A stretch of DNA of 51,667 bases from JBNKEI01 sp050288705 (GTDB lineage: Bacteria > Myxococcota > Myxococcia > Myxococcales > UBA5297). The notes beneath the pieces were generated by a model. That model searched no databases, had not been told where the DNA came from, and saw only the letters and a program-made list of their open reading frames with translations. This document shows positions 34,339-42,938 of this stretch, one piece after another (within the stretch, counting starts at the first letter, position 1; every line of letters begins with the position of its first letter). Location of the stretch: positions 1 to 51,667 of the forward strand of contig JBNKEI010000175.1 in the NCBI GenBank assembly GCA_050288705.1, in the 5' to 3' direction. The translations under genes were made by a program, and so were the position numbers.

Positions 34339-36822
34339 ATGATTAGAATTATTTTCCTAATAGTAGCGGTTTCGATTTTGCCGTCGACTTCGGTTTGGGC
34401 GCAAGAAGCCAATTCTGCATTCCCCAAGGGAACAGAAGAAGAACCTTCAAGCTCCCAAGGCTCCGATAGTTTGGAAGGTTCTGGCGACCCTCAAGATTCC
34501 CCCCAAGAGCCAACAGGCAATTCGGAAGACCAGGATTCATCTGATATTTCTAGTGAGGGGTTGGAAGATCGGATTGCCGCCATTCAAGTGGAAGGAAATA
34601 GGCGGGTGGATAAAGAGGTGGTGGTTAATGCTCTGCGAAGCAAAGTAGGTGAGCTTTTTAACCCCTTTCAGGCCCAGGAAGATGTGAGAAGCGTTTGGCG
34701 CTTGGGCTTGTTTTCCGACGTTCAGATCTTTGTGGATGACTCGCAACCCTCTGGACTGGTGCTTATTGTGCAGGTGTCGGAAAAGCCGACTGTTCGAGAA
34801 ACGCAAATTCGGGGAAATGAAGAGCTTTCCAATGACGACTTGAAAGACTTAGTAGAAGTAAAGCCTTTTACTATTCTTGATCAAAGCGTTGTGCAGCGTA
34901 GTGCCAATAAAATTCAAGAAAAATATGTGGAAAAGGGGTATTTTCTTTCGGAAGTAAACCCGGTTGTAAAGTCATTGGGAAACAATGAGGTAGCGGTTTA
35001 CTTCGATGTCAACGAGCATGCAAAAGTAGAAGTAAAACGAATTACATTTGTTGGTAATGAAAAAGTGCCTGATAAAGATCTGCTTGCTCACATGGAAACA
35101 TCTGAAGGTGGAATTTTTTCATTTATTACCTCTTCGGGTACATTTCGCAAAGAAGCATTTCAAAGAGACCTAGGAGCAATAGCTGGCGTGTATTATGACC
35201 GTGGTTTCATAAATGTTAGAGTAGGAAATCCGCAAATTTCTCTTTCTCCTGATCGTAAATTTGTATTCCTTACGATTACCATTGAAGAAAACGATCAATA
35301 TACAATCGGTGACATAGATTTTTCGGGAGATCTCATAGTATCGAAAGATGAGCTTCGCGAAAAAATTACCTTGGAAAAAGGTGAATTGTTTAACCGTACC
35401 AAACTTTCGCAAGACCTTATGGGCTTGGCAGATATATACTATGATGCTGGGTATGCTTATGCCAATATTGTTCCTCAAACCGATGTTGATGCGGAAAAGA
35501 AAATAGTTGGGCTCACATTTGATGTTCAAAAAGGGCAAAAAGTATATGTTGAGCGTATTGAAATAGTCGGCAATCATAGAACTCGTGACAAAGTAATTCG
35601 CCGTGAGTTGCAAATTTTCGAAGGCGATCTTTATAGCGGGTCAAAATTGCGATTATCTCGCGCACGGGTCGGTGCTTTGGGTTTCTTTGAAGCGGTTGAT
35701 ATAACGCAAAAGAGAGGAACGACAGACAATACTGTAATTATTACTGTGTCGGTAAAAGAAAAGCCCACTGGTTCATTTCAAATAGGTTTTGGTCTAAGTT
35801 CTTTAGAAGATTACATGCTAAACGTTCAAATTAGCGAAAATAATCTTTTTGGCTGGGGGCAGACCGGGTCATTTATGGTGCAGTGGGGCAAATTGCGAAA
35901 GCTCTTTGAATTTTCGTTTAGTGATTATCATTTTTTTGACACCCGATGGATATTTGCAGCGAATGCTTTCCGACAAGACACCGATTATTCGGGGTATTTA
36001 CGAGAGGCAACTGGTGGAGGTGTTTCTTTAGGTTATAATTTAACCCCCGAATTGAAGTTAGTGTCAGGTTATGCCATAGAAGATATCAAAGTTGAACCAG
36101 GAGGAGCTTCGGGCAAAGACCTTCTCGCCAGCCAATTTAGAGGAGGGTTAAGTAGCAAATTGAATCTTAGATTGGAATGGGATCAGCGAAACAATCGGCT
36201 ATTTGCTACCTCTGGTAATTTTCAGAGCGCTCAAGTGGAATATTCGCCTTCTTGGTTAGGTGCAAATATTCTTTATACTCGATACTCGCTGAACTCGCGT
36301 TGGTATAAGTCACTAGGTTGGGGTTTTGTTCTCAAAGCGCAAGGTTCATTAGGATATATAAATGGAGATGATGTTCCCTCCAGTGAGCTTTATTATGCAG
36401 GTGGAATTGCAGGTGAAAGTACCTTGCGGGGATACGAAATTCGTACCGTATCGCCAACTATTCGAGTAGGAAACAGACCCGATCCCGATTCCGCACTTAC
36501 ACCCTCGTCAGGAGTAGGAGCAGTACAGGTGGGCGGAAACAAGCAGCTTATTTTCAATTTTGAGCTAGAATTTCCTATTGCCGACAAATTGGGAATTCGT
36601 GGAGTGGCATTTTACGACGTTGGTAATGTGTATGCCGCTGGCGAGAATTTTCTGCAATCAAAAACCATGAAGTTGCCCTTAGGAATGCTACATTCAGTTG
36701 GTATAGGGTTCCGCTGGTTTTCTCCCATGGGCCCATTCCGATTCGAATGGGGTTTTCCGCTTACTCCTCGGCCAGGGGATGAGCCTTACGATTTCCAGAT
36801 TTCTATTGGAAGCTCTTTCTAG
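34339..36822 (+). CDS. bamA: outer membrane protein assembly factor BamA
   Basis: An 827-residue outer-membrane protein that inserts beta-barrel proteins. It has a signal peptide (cleavage near SVWA-QE), then an unusual acidic, Ser/Gln-rich linker of about 50 residues (PSSSQGSDSLEGSG and similar), then five POTRA repeats with starts IAAIQVEGNRRVDKE, VRETQIRGNEELSND, VEVKRITFVGNEKVP, YTIGDIDFSGDLIV and VYVERIEIVGNHRTRD. The barrel begins about residue 460 and ends GSSF with a terminal Phe, the usual outer-membrane signal; it contains the VRGYE-like STLRGYEIR turn. It lies downstream of lolD with a 96-base gap. Confidence 0.95.
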   Translation: MIRIIFLIVAVSILPSTSVWAQEANSAFPKGTEEEPSSSQGSDSLEGSGDPQDSPQEPTGNSEDQDSSDISSEGLEDRIAAIQVEGNRRVDKEVVVNALRSKVGELFNPFQAQEDVRSVWRLGLFSDVQIFVDDSQPSGLVLIVQVSEKPTVRETQIRGNEELSNDDLKDLVEVKPFTILDQSVVQRSANKIQEKYVEKGYFLSEVNPVVKSLGNNEVAVYFDVNEHAKVEVKRITFVGNEKVPDKDLLAHMETSEGGIFSFITSSGTFRKEAFQRDLGAIAGVYYDRGFINVRVGNPQISLSPDRKFVFLTITIEENDQYTIGDIDFSGDLIVSKDELREKITLEKGELFNRTKLSQDLMGLADIYYDAGYAYANIVPQTDVDAEKKIVGLTFDVQKGQKVYVERIEIVGNHRTRDKVIRRELQIFEGDLYSGSKLRLSRARVGALGFFEAVDITQKRGTTDNTVIITVSVKEKPTGSFQIGFGLSSLEDYMLNVQISENNLFGWGQTGSFMVQWGKLRKLFEFSFSDYHFFDTRWIFAANAFRQDTDYSGYLREATGGGVSLGYNLTPELKLVSGYAIEDIKVEPGGASGKDLLASQFRGGLSSKLNLRLEWDQRNNRLFATSGNFQSAQVEYSPSWLGANILYTRYSLNSRWYKSLGWGFVLKAQGSLGYINGDDVPSSELYYAGGIAGESTLRGYEIRTVSPTIRVGNRPDPDSALTPSSGVGAVQVGGNKQLIFNFELEFPIADKLGIRGVAFYDVGNVYAAGENFLQSKTMKLPLGMLHSVGIGFRWFSPMGPFRFEWGFPLTPRPGDEPYDFQISIGSSF

Positions 36823-36837
36823 CTGCGCGAGTAATAA

Positions 36838-37539
36838 ATGCGCATTGTCTTTTTGGAAAACGAAGATTCTTTTTCCTGGAACATTGTGGATCGATTGCCT
36901 TTCGAGAGAGAGGAAATAGCAATAGTACCTGGCAGTAAAGAACCGAATGTAGCAAAAGTTTTGATTAATGCCGACGCTTTGGTGGTGGGACCTGGACCGA
37001 AAGATCCCCTGCGAGCAAATCTCGTGCCCTGGATTAGGCAGGCTGCCCGAATAGAACTTCCCGTGCTTGGAATTTGCTTGGGACATCAAGCCTTGGGACT
37101 AGCTTTTGGCGCAACTTTGAGTCGGGTGAACCCCCGCCATGGGAAGATCTCCCCAGTGCGATTTGAGTCGTCTAGGCTTTTTGCGGGTGTGGAAGGTCGA
37201 TTACGAGTGATGAGATATCATTCGTTGGCGCTGTCCGCAGTAACTCTTCCGCTGCGTGTAATTGCTGTTAGTGAAGATGATAATACGGTCATGGCTATAG
37301 AGCACGAATCATTACCCATGGCCGGGGTTCAGTTTCATCCGGATTCATTTGCAACCCCAGGAGGAGAAGAAATTCTAATTGCTTTCTTTCGATCAACTAC
37401 TTTGGGTTCGCGAGTGCACCGGATGAAATTTGAAGAGACGAGAAATCTGCCAGATAAGAAGTCTGACTCCCAATATGTAGAGCAACCGCGGAATAACCTG
37501 CCGCCAATACCTCGCTGTAAAGAGCCAAATGAATGGTAA
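36838..37539 (+). CDS. class I glutamine amidotransferase, PabA/TrpG-like
   Basis: A 233-residue amidotransferase of the type that supplies ammonia from glutamine for aminodeoxychorismate or anthranilate synthesis. The nucleophile is Cys80 in LGICLGHQALGLAFG. The second active-site segment reads GVQFHPDSF (His167, Asp169), where the family has HPES with Glu as third catalytic residue, so Asp replaces Glu. The C-terminal 40 residues are a polar extension. No chorismate-binding large subunit is present here. The stop overlaps the ATG of the next short gene by ATGGTAA, suggesting translational coupling. It starts 15 nt after bamA. Confidence 0.8.
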   Translation: MRIVFLENEDSFSWNIVDRLPFEREEIAIVPGSKEPNVAKVLINADALVVGPGPKDPLRANLVPWIRQAARIELPVLGICLGHQALGLAFGATLSRVNPRHGKISPVRFESSRLFAGVEGRLRVMRYHSLALSAVTLPLRVIAVSEDDNTVMAIEHESLPMAGVQFHPDSFATPGGEEILIAFFRSTTLGSRVHRMKFEETRNLPDKKSDSQYVEQPRNNLPPIPRCKEPNEW

Positions 37540-37757
37540 CCGCAGAAATATACCTATGCGAAACCACAATGACTGGCGTTTTGCTACAAATGACTCGCAG
37601 CGCTCTTGTAGCTACTTGCATTCAAAGCCTGTCCATTCGCCCGCAACACTTGCCAGATTTGCAGAAACCGCTGGGGACGAATGTTGCGTACCGAAAAATT
37701 AATAGAAGGCTCCTCGCTATTTCGTCAAACTATAGAAGGCACTTGCTAATAAACTAG
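37533..37757 (+). CDS. short protein resembling part of chorismate lyase
   Basis: A 74-residue protein whose ATG overlaps the stop of the amidotransferase gene. The segment SLSIRPQHLPDLQKPLGTNVAYRKINRRLLAIS resembles the C-terminal part of UbiC/DUF98 chorismate lyase proteins, which carry a ...LP......PLG...L......R pattern. Its neighbour handles chorismate-linked chemistry, which supports the idea. At half the usual length it would be a truncated or minimal member. The assignment is by eye and weak. Confidence 0.35.
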   Translation: MVTAEIYLCETTMTGVLLQMTRSALVATCIQSLSIRPQHLPDLQKPLGTNVAYRKINRRLLAISSNYRRHLLIN

Positions 37758-37890
37758 CGATAGCACAAATAATCAAAACAATTGAGATTGTGGCGGAGGC
37801 TATTCCTGCTGGCGCCGAACAAGGATTCAAGGAATTTTTTGCATTGCGATTGCAGATATTCTCCAACCAGCTTTATACCAATGCTAACTA

Positions 37891-38991
37891 CTATCGAACA
37901 CAGCGGACATAGAGGTTAACACTCTTATTACTCCAGTCGACGGTACCTAACTTAAAGAATGCAGCTAATGCATAATAGTTATCATCATTGTCTGATAATG
38001 TCCAATAATTAGCATGAGAACTCGGGAATGCCTCTTTATTTATGTGCGGCGGCGTATTGTTTTCATCAATTAGGGTTTCCAATTCGAATGCAGTTGGCAA
38101 TCTCCAGCCACTACAGCCTGCCAATTTTAAAGAGTTGCAATAACTTATTGCTTCCTGCCAAGTATAGGTATTGTTGTCGTCTTTCCTCTGCCAAACTAAA
38201 CCATTCTTAGAATCGAAAACTAGCTCTTCTGTTGATTTGAATACCGAAAACAGCTCCATCCTCTCATAGATTGACTCGCGAGCGGGAGCACATTTACATT
38301 GACTAGAGCCAAGACAAAATTCCGGCATATCTACGACATCGCATTGTTCTGCGTCGACAGGTCCATTAATAATTCCATCCCCACAATAAGGCCCAGTTTG
38401 ATTAACCCATGCCTTACAATCACTACTGCATACTAGACAACTTTTGAGGCCATAAGCACACTGTTCTTCAGCAAGATTTTCATTAATACAGACCTCTCCT
38501 GCTGCTTGATTAACTATTTGATCATTGCATTTCACTAATGTACAGTCATGATTGCAGGTTGCTGTTTCTTGATTGCCTCTTCCTTTTTCGCATTCTTCAC
38601 CGGGATCTAAGCGATCGTTCCCACAGGTCATTTCTAAGCGACAGGTGGCATCGCATCCGTCAAAGGCAATATTGTTTCCATCGTCACACTCTTCACCGGC
38701 AGCGACAGTTTTTATGCCGTCACCACATCTTGCGATAGTGCAATTGATGTTACATTCGGCGGTTTCTACCCCGCCAGCGTCACACTCTTCACCGGCGACG
38801 ACTTGTCCATCGCCACATCCTTGAGGAATACAAACCAAGGCTCCGTTGGGGGCGCAGACCATGTCTACCGGGCAGGTAATCCCTGGACATTCCAGTTTTT
38901 CTTTAGAGAGGCAGCTTTGGGCTGCGAATAGAAGTAATCCCACTAACAAAATTGGTCTAGTCTGGGAAAACAATATTCCCTGCCTCGTCAT
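37891..38991 (-). CDS. lipoprotein with DUF4215 Cys-rich repeats and DUF1566 domain
   Basis: A 366-residue predicted lipoprotein with lipobox AQSC (Cys27). Residues about 55-230 hold Cys-rich repeats of the DUF4215 type, such as GCGDGQVVAGEECDAGG, RCGDGIKTVAAGEECDDGN and CGDGIINGPVDAEQCD, widely expanded in myxobacteria. The last 110 residues form a DUF1566/Lcl-C type domain (LVWQRKDDNNTYTWQEA, GWRLPTAFELETLID, and a closing VNLYVRCVR). DUF1566 domains are thought to occur in surface or exported proteins, but the ligand is unknown. The ATG follows an AAAGGGA site. A small membrane protein gene lies just upstream. Confidence 0.87.
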   Translation of the reverse strand: MTRQGILFSQTRPILLVGLLLFAAQSCLSKEKLECPGITCPVDMVCAPNGALVCIPQGCGDGQVVAGEECDAGGVETAECNINCTIARCGDGIKTVAAGEECDDGNNIAFDGCDATCRLEMTCGNDRLDPGEECEKGRGNQETATCNHDCTLVKCNDQIVNQAAGEVCINENLAEEQCAYGLKSCLVCSSDCKAWVNQTGPYCGDGIINGPVDAEQCDVVDMPEFCLGSSQCKCAPARESIYERMELFSVFKSTEELVFDSKNGLVWQRKDDNNTYTWQEAISYCNSLKLAGCSGWRLPTAFELETLIDENNTPPHINKEAFPSSHANYWTLSDNDDNYYALAAFFKLGTVDWSNKSVNLYVRCVR

Positions 38992-39055
38992 TTAAGTTCC
39001 CTTTCTAAATTGGAAACTCCGCTTGACTGACTATCAACATTGGTCAAAACTCCCG

Positions 39056-39289
39056 CTATATCCTGGCGACCCGGTATCCTCCCCAGAAATCTTCGCCGGG
39101 TACATCCGGCGCGATTCTCCGAGAGCTTCTTAAGAAGTCGATAGCTCCCTGGAAAACAAATTTTTGGCCAATGAGCGTCCAACTTAAATGAAGAATCGCG
39201 CTAATAACACCCCATAATCCCCAAAACGCGGAAATTGCACCGATCCATCCTTGGTAAAGCATAATCTTATCTAATGTATTGTTTTGCAT
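39056..39289 (-). CDS. small membrane protein, possibly truncated
   Basis: A 77-residue frame with one strong hydrophobic segment (GWIGAISAFWGLWGVISAILHLSWTLIG), then a polar end PGEDFWGGYRVARI. The first part looks like an ordinary small membrane protein with a LYQGWIGAISAFWG opening, and the tail does not look like a natural continuation. It could be truncated by a frameshift. It is upstream of, and on the same strand as, the DUF4215 lipoprotein gene. No function can be assigned. Confidence 0.4.
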   Translation of the reverse strand: MQNNTLDKIMLYQGWIGAISAFWGLWGVISAILHLSWTLIGQKFVFQGAIDFLRSSRRIAPDVPGEDFWGGYRVARI

Positions 39290-39571
39290 CAGGTTTTTTA
39301 CCTAAAATGAGATTCGGAACTACAAGGATTCCTATGCAGCGCAAGCCGTGTTCCACTGACAAGTCCCATGGTGTCTACGTTGTTAAACCTCTAACTCATT
39401 ATACCTGGTTTCCTTGAGAAAAAAAAGGCGCTTGAATAAGTTGCCGAGGACAACACGAGAAGGCTTCTTTGTAAGAAACTTATTGCATAGTTGCAAATTT
39501 ATTTATAATCTTTTTATAAAAAATAAAAATAATTAAATTAGCATTGCGAAGTTCATATTCGCTTAAAACAG
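39290..39571. other. very AT-rich intergenic stretch
   Basis: About 280 bases, the second half almost entirely A and T (39470-39545). I see no gene. The change from this to the GC-rich kdpD relic at 39572 is abrupt and may mark a rearrangement junction. Confidence 0.45.
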
Positions 39572-39991
39572 ATGGGCTTGATCCGATTTAGTGGACACCA
39601 ACCTAGGTGCGGATGTGTTGCTCCGACGTGTGCAGACCGGAAAAGAACGCAAGCAACGAGCTATCCTAAAGATATTGATCTCGATCGGGCGTTGGCTCGC
39701 AAACCCGAGGTCTTATTGCTAGAGGAGCTGGCGCACAGGATGGCCGCGGGACTTCGCGCACAGTGGGTTGCTGTCTATGTCGACGCACCCGATGCACATC
39801 ATGTGACCAAGGCCGATGGAAGGATCTGCTCAAAAAAGGGGGGCTCCAAGGCATTTGGAGGCGACAGCTTCGTGCTTGTCAGTGATTCGACGGGCAGCTT
39901 AACGATGAAAGGGGCAAGTACGTGCAGTGACGTTCGGGGCTCTTGCGGTGTTGGCGCCGTCGGTCGAACTAACAAACCAGGTTTTCGATAA
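39572..39991 (+). pseudogene. relic of kdpD with a large internal deletion
   Basis: The frame contains IDLDRALARKPEVLLLEELAH, which matches the N-terminal KdpD domain (DLDxALARRPxLxLxDELAH), followed with no break by RMAAGLRAQWVAVYVDAPDAH, which matches the Usp-like domain of KdpD located about 200 residues later in the intact protein. The junction is at about 39736. The continuation KAFGGDSFVLVSDSTG also fits the Usp domain loosely. Neither the start nor the histidine kinase part is present. KdpD normally senses potassium with KdpE. The segment is GC-richer than its surroundings. It is almost certainly a decayed gene. Confidence 0.65.
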
Positions 39992-40104
39992 GTGGTCTGG
40001 TTCGAGCAACTGCGTTGCTTTCAGAGTCAGGTTAGGGTATTCGTCCTGTAGATTATCCTCTAGATCTTGCTACCTGTTGGGCGGTGGGACGGATAGGAGA
40101 GCCG

Positions 40105-41022
40105 ATGCGTAACCCAATTTTAAAGCTGGGGATCGTGCTTTTGATTATTGTAGGATGTGGTTGGTTCGCGTTGCATACCTTTCAAAAAAGGGTTGTTTCT
40201 TATGAGCACCAACTCGAGTTAGAGAAAATTCGTCGCGAGTTTCTAGAGAGATCTTTTTTGGCGCTTAGTATGAGCAATGCCGATCATTATCGTTTCGAGA
40301 GCAAGCAGCTTTGGAAATGGTATTTCGGCGAGTTAGATAAACACTATCAAGAGTTTACGAAATATAAAAATGAAGACCTGTTTTTGAGTGAGCTAGAGGA
40401 GAAAAAAAGAGTAAAAAAAGTTACCGAGAACGAAATAGCTCAATACGAGAAAAGATTTGAAGCTACCAAAAAATTTTGGAACCTAGTAAAGCAGGGCAGG
40501 TACGAGCCTATATTCACCGCTGCCGAAAACGGTTTGCGATTCGATATCTACGACCTTCAGTTTACGGAGGATATTGAACGTCGAGCCTGGGTCTATTTTG
40601 CTCTTTATGGTGCTCAGCGCAAATGGATTGAAGAGCCGGGACCAATAAAAGTGTCGCGACTAGTAGTGAATGCTTCTTTCCAGGAAATCCTTTTTAAGGG
40701 AAAGAACGCTAATGGAAAGCTTATTGGTGAAATGCGTTCTCTGGGTAACCCATTTATGGTCGACCATCCAGAAAGGTACATAGCAGATTTTCCTTCGGGA
40801 GTGGTTTTGGGGTCCTATTCCTTTCCCGCGGTGCCTTCCGAAGCAGTGAATGGGGAGATAAGCATGAAGGTACTGACTCGTTCAGTATTGACCGGGGAAG
40901 AAGCAGTGGGGAATTTCCTTTGGAGTTTTCCAGTCGATATACGTTGGAGACTTCCGGAAGGGGCAGTTTGGGAGGGTGCCAAAGAAGAAACCCGCATACT
41001 GGAGACCAGTCTATCGAAGTGA
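40105..41022 (+). CDS. membrane-anchored hypothetical protein
   Basis: A 305-residue protein with one N-terminal membrane helix (LGIVLLIIVGCGWFALHTF), then a charged, probably coiled-coil region (SYEHQLELEKIRREFLERS and LSELEEKKRVKKVTENEIAQYEKRFEATKKF), then a C-terminal beta-rich portion. I do not recognise the family. The helix is followed by a Lys/Arg-rich boundary, so the bulk may face the periplasm or cytoplasm; I cannot tell which. ATG 40105 lies 5 nt after a TAGGAG site and is preferred over the upstream GTG at 40084. It follows the kdpD relic on the same strand. Confidence 0.6.
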   Translation: MRNPILKLGIVLLIIVGCGWFALHTFQKRVVSYEHQLELEKIRREFLERSFLALSMSNADHYRFESKQLWKWYFGELDKHYQEFTKYKNEDLFLSELEEKKRVKKVTENEIAQYEKRFEATKKFWNLVKQGRYEPIFTAAENGLRFDIYDLQFTEDIERRAWVYFALYGAQRKWIEEPGPIKVSRLVVNASFQEILFKGKNANGKLIGEMRSLGNPFMVDHPERYIADFPSGVVLGSYSFPAVPSEAVNGEISMKVLTRSVLTGEEAVGNFLWSFPVDIRWRLPEGAVWEGAKEETRILETSLSK

Positions 41023-41084
41023 TAGGGTAATCATAAGCGGTGCCAATTTCAAAGCTGGCTAACTGGGTTGAGCCCCGGGTAAGT

Positions 41085-41131
41085 GATGGCTGGCTCTGAG
41101 AGTGGAAAATTGGGGTTAGAATTGCCGAAAG
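41085..41131 (+). repeat. dispersed imperfect repeat, copy B
   Basis: The stretch around GGCTGGCTCTGAGAGTGG, AAAATTGGGG and TTAGAATTGCC, ending AAAG, matches copy A at 31590-31640. It contains GG-N10-GC, compatible with a sigma-54 core. Here there are about 150 bases to the next gene, so a leader would fit. The rest of the 41023-41286 gap contains no gene. Confidence 0.5.
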
Positions 41132-41286
41132 TAGAATTGACTTCTTATTTCCAGACCCCTACCATTCAAAAGTTTTCATCGGTGAGGGGACTCGAGGCGC
41201 GAAGGAGCGGGCCGCCCATTTTCTAAAATGGCTTCGAGTGTGTCCATATCGCCTTAGGAAGGCGAGTGAAGGCCCGAGGGTTTTCG

Positions 41287-42891
41287 ATGACATTTTATGA
41301 AGCAGCTTTGCATGTGCTAGGGCGTGAGGGTAAGCCGTTACATGTAAACGAAATTGTTGAAATGGCAGTTAGAGATAATCTTCTCTCTCATGTTGGTAAA
41401 TCACCAGAGGAGGTAATGCAAAGTCGCCTTTTGGCAATGGCGCGACGTAGAAGTGAAAAAAAGATAATGACTTCTGCTCCTCTGACCTACGGACTAGTAG
41501 AATGGGGTTTGCCTGAAGAACCGGCTGCATTAGTGGTTTTAGAGCAACCTAGGCATGAAGAAGGTCCTCCACTGCGTCCCAGAGAAAGGCATCCTTTACC
41601 ATCCATTGAGAAGGTAAAAATTGCCGGAAGGGGAGAACGACAACGAGGAAAGGGCAGAAGAGAAGAGATTGAGGACCGGCGACGGCGGCGAAAATATCCG
41701 CCATTATCCGAGGTAGCTATTGAATTGCTTTCGCAGGGGGAAGGCCCAATAGCTGCATTTGAATTGGCTTCTGTAGCTAGAGAGCGCGAGCTGGTTAGCG
41801 AAGATCTTGGAGCCGAAGCGTTGCTGAGTGCCTTGCGCGAAGACAATCGTCGTCGTTCAGAGGCAAATCGTCGACCTGTATTCGCCCTATCACCGGAAGG
41901 TGAAATTTCATTGTGCGGTGTGTCCACCGGAAGCGATTCAAAAGTCGAAGAAGTAGCATGTCTACCCGTTTTGGAACCAAGAATAGCCCGTGGAGAAAGG
42001 GGACCTGGAGCTAACCGATTGATTTCCCAGGCAGCTGATCATCGCCGGCAAATAATGCGGTTGCTGCGCCGAAGATTGTCTGATTTGGACGCTGTAGGGG
42101 TTGAGCGAGTGGCCTCAGCAGTGCTTGAGCAGTATGATTTTCGCGATTTACGGGTTGCAAAAAAGGGAAAAGACAGCACCCTTCTACTGGCGAAACGCCG
42201 CGACGGGTTAAGTGATTTGCGTTTTGCTATTTTTGTTTTTCGAAACGGGGCAGACATTGGGCGTAATGAGATTACCGAGTTTCGACGCGATGCGGTACGG
42301 TTGGGGGCGCAGATGGGAATGCTGTTGTGTCCCTCCGATGTATCGCGCGAAGTTAAGCAAGATGCTCAGTCACCGGGACTGCTTCCGTTAGTGTTGTGGT
42401 GTGCGGAAGCTTTTGCAGAAAAGTGTCTACTCAAAAATATTGGTTCTAGTTGCACCATGGTGGAAGTCTGGGACTTGGACGAAGATTTTTTCCGAAGTTT
42501 ACGCGAGAAAGGCAAAGACGAAGAGCGATCGCGTCGTCCACGTCGAGGAAAAGGATCTACTGAAAAAGCAGCAAATTCACTGAATCCCGCACATTCATCG
42601 ATCAGCTCACCAGCTAAGTCAGTAAATACTCATACTGGCCGCGATTCGTTGTCCTCACCTTGTGTCCCATTGGTGGAAAATAGTAATACGCAGGCGAGTT
42701 CGGCTACTCCCATCTCGCCCGAACAAATCGAACCTCCTAAATTACCTGCTTGTAACGAAGAAGAGCTGACAGCCAAGGAAAACGAAGCTGCAGATATTCG
42801 CAGAGAAGAAGAAAGAATTCGGGCTGAAGCTCACGAGAGAATTGAAGCTGCGGAGTTAAGTTCTTCCGTAAGGCGTTCAACCATTCAATAA
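41287..42891 (+). CDS. HARE-HTH protein with Mrr-like nuclease domain
   Basis: A 534-residue protein. The N-terminus (MTFYEAALHVLGREGKPLHVNEIVEMAVRDNLL) fits the HARE-HTH (HB1) winged-helix domain, followed by a basic linker. The middle and C-terminal part (ISQAADHRRQIMRLLRRRL, then LEQYDFRDLRVAKKGKDSTLLLAKR and RFAIFVFRNGADIGRNEI) resembles the restriction-endonuclease-like fold of Mrr-type proteins; a catalytic E/D-QxK motif is not convincing by eye. The last 110 residues are low-complexity with a Glu-rich helix. The fold pairing is known in predicted DNA-modification sensors or nucleases, but function here is inferred. ATG 41287 has a GAGGG site; GTG 41266 also has an AGGAAG site. Confidence 0.6.
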   Translation: MTFYEAALHVLGREGKPLHVNEIVEMAVRDNLLSHVGKSPEEVMQSRLLAMARRRSEKKIMTSAPLTYGLVEWGLPEEPAALVVLEQPRHEEGPPLRPRERHPLPSIEKVKIAGRGERQRGKGRREEIEDRRRRRKYPPLSEVAIELLSQGEGPIAAFELASVARERELVSEDLGAEALLSALREDNRRRSEANRRPVFALSPEGEISLCGVSTGSDSKVEEVACLPVLEPRIARGERGPGANRLISQAADHRRQIMRLLRRRLSDLDAVGVERVASAVLEQYDFRDLRVAKKGKDSTLLLAKRRDGLSDLRFAIFVFRNGADIGRNEITEFRRDAVRLGAQMGMLLCPSDVSREVKQDAQSPGLLPLVLWCAEAFAEKCLLKNIGSSCTMVEVWDLDEDFFRSLREKGKDEERSRRPRRGKGSTEKAANSLNPAHSSISSPAKSVNTHTGRDSLSSPCVPLVENSNTQASSATPISPEQIEPPKLPACNEEELTAKENEAADIRREEERIRAEAHERIEAAELSSSVRRSTIQ

Positions 42892-42909
42892 CCTGTTTGT
42901 GGTATATAT

Positions 42910-42932
42910 CCTCCTTGTTCAATACGAGGAGG
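42910..42932 (+). promoter_or_regulatory. hairpin sequestering the mutS ribosome site
   Basis: CCTCCTTG (42910-42917) pairs with CGAGGAGG (42925-42932) over 8 bp, including one G-T pair, with a 7-nt loop. The GAGGAGG Shine-Dalgarno of mutS, 6 nt before the ATG at 42939, is inside the stem. Folding of the mRNA would hide it. No T-tract follows, so it does not look like a terminator. Confidence 0.55.
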
Positions 42933-42938
42933 GTCCTT

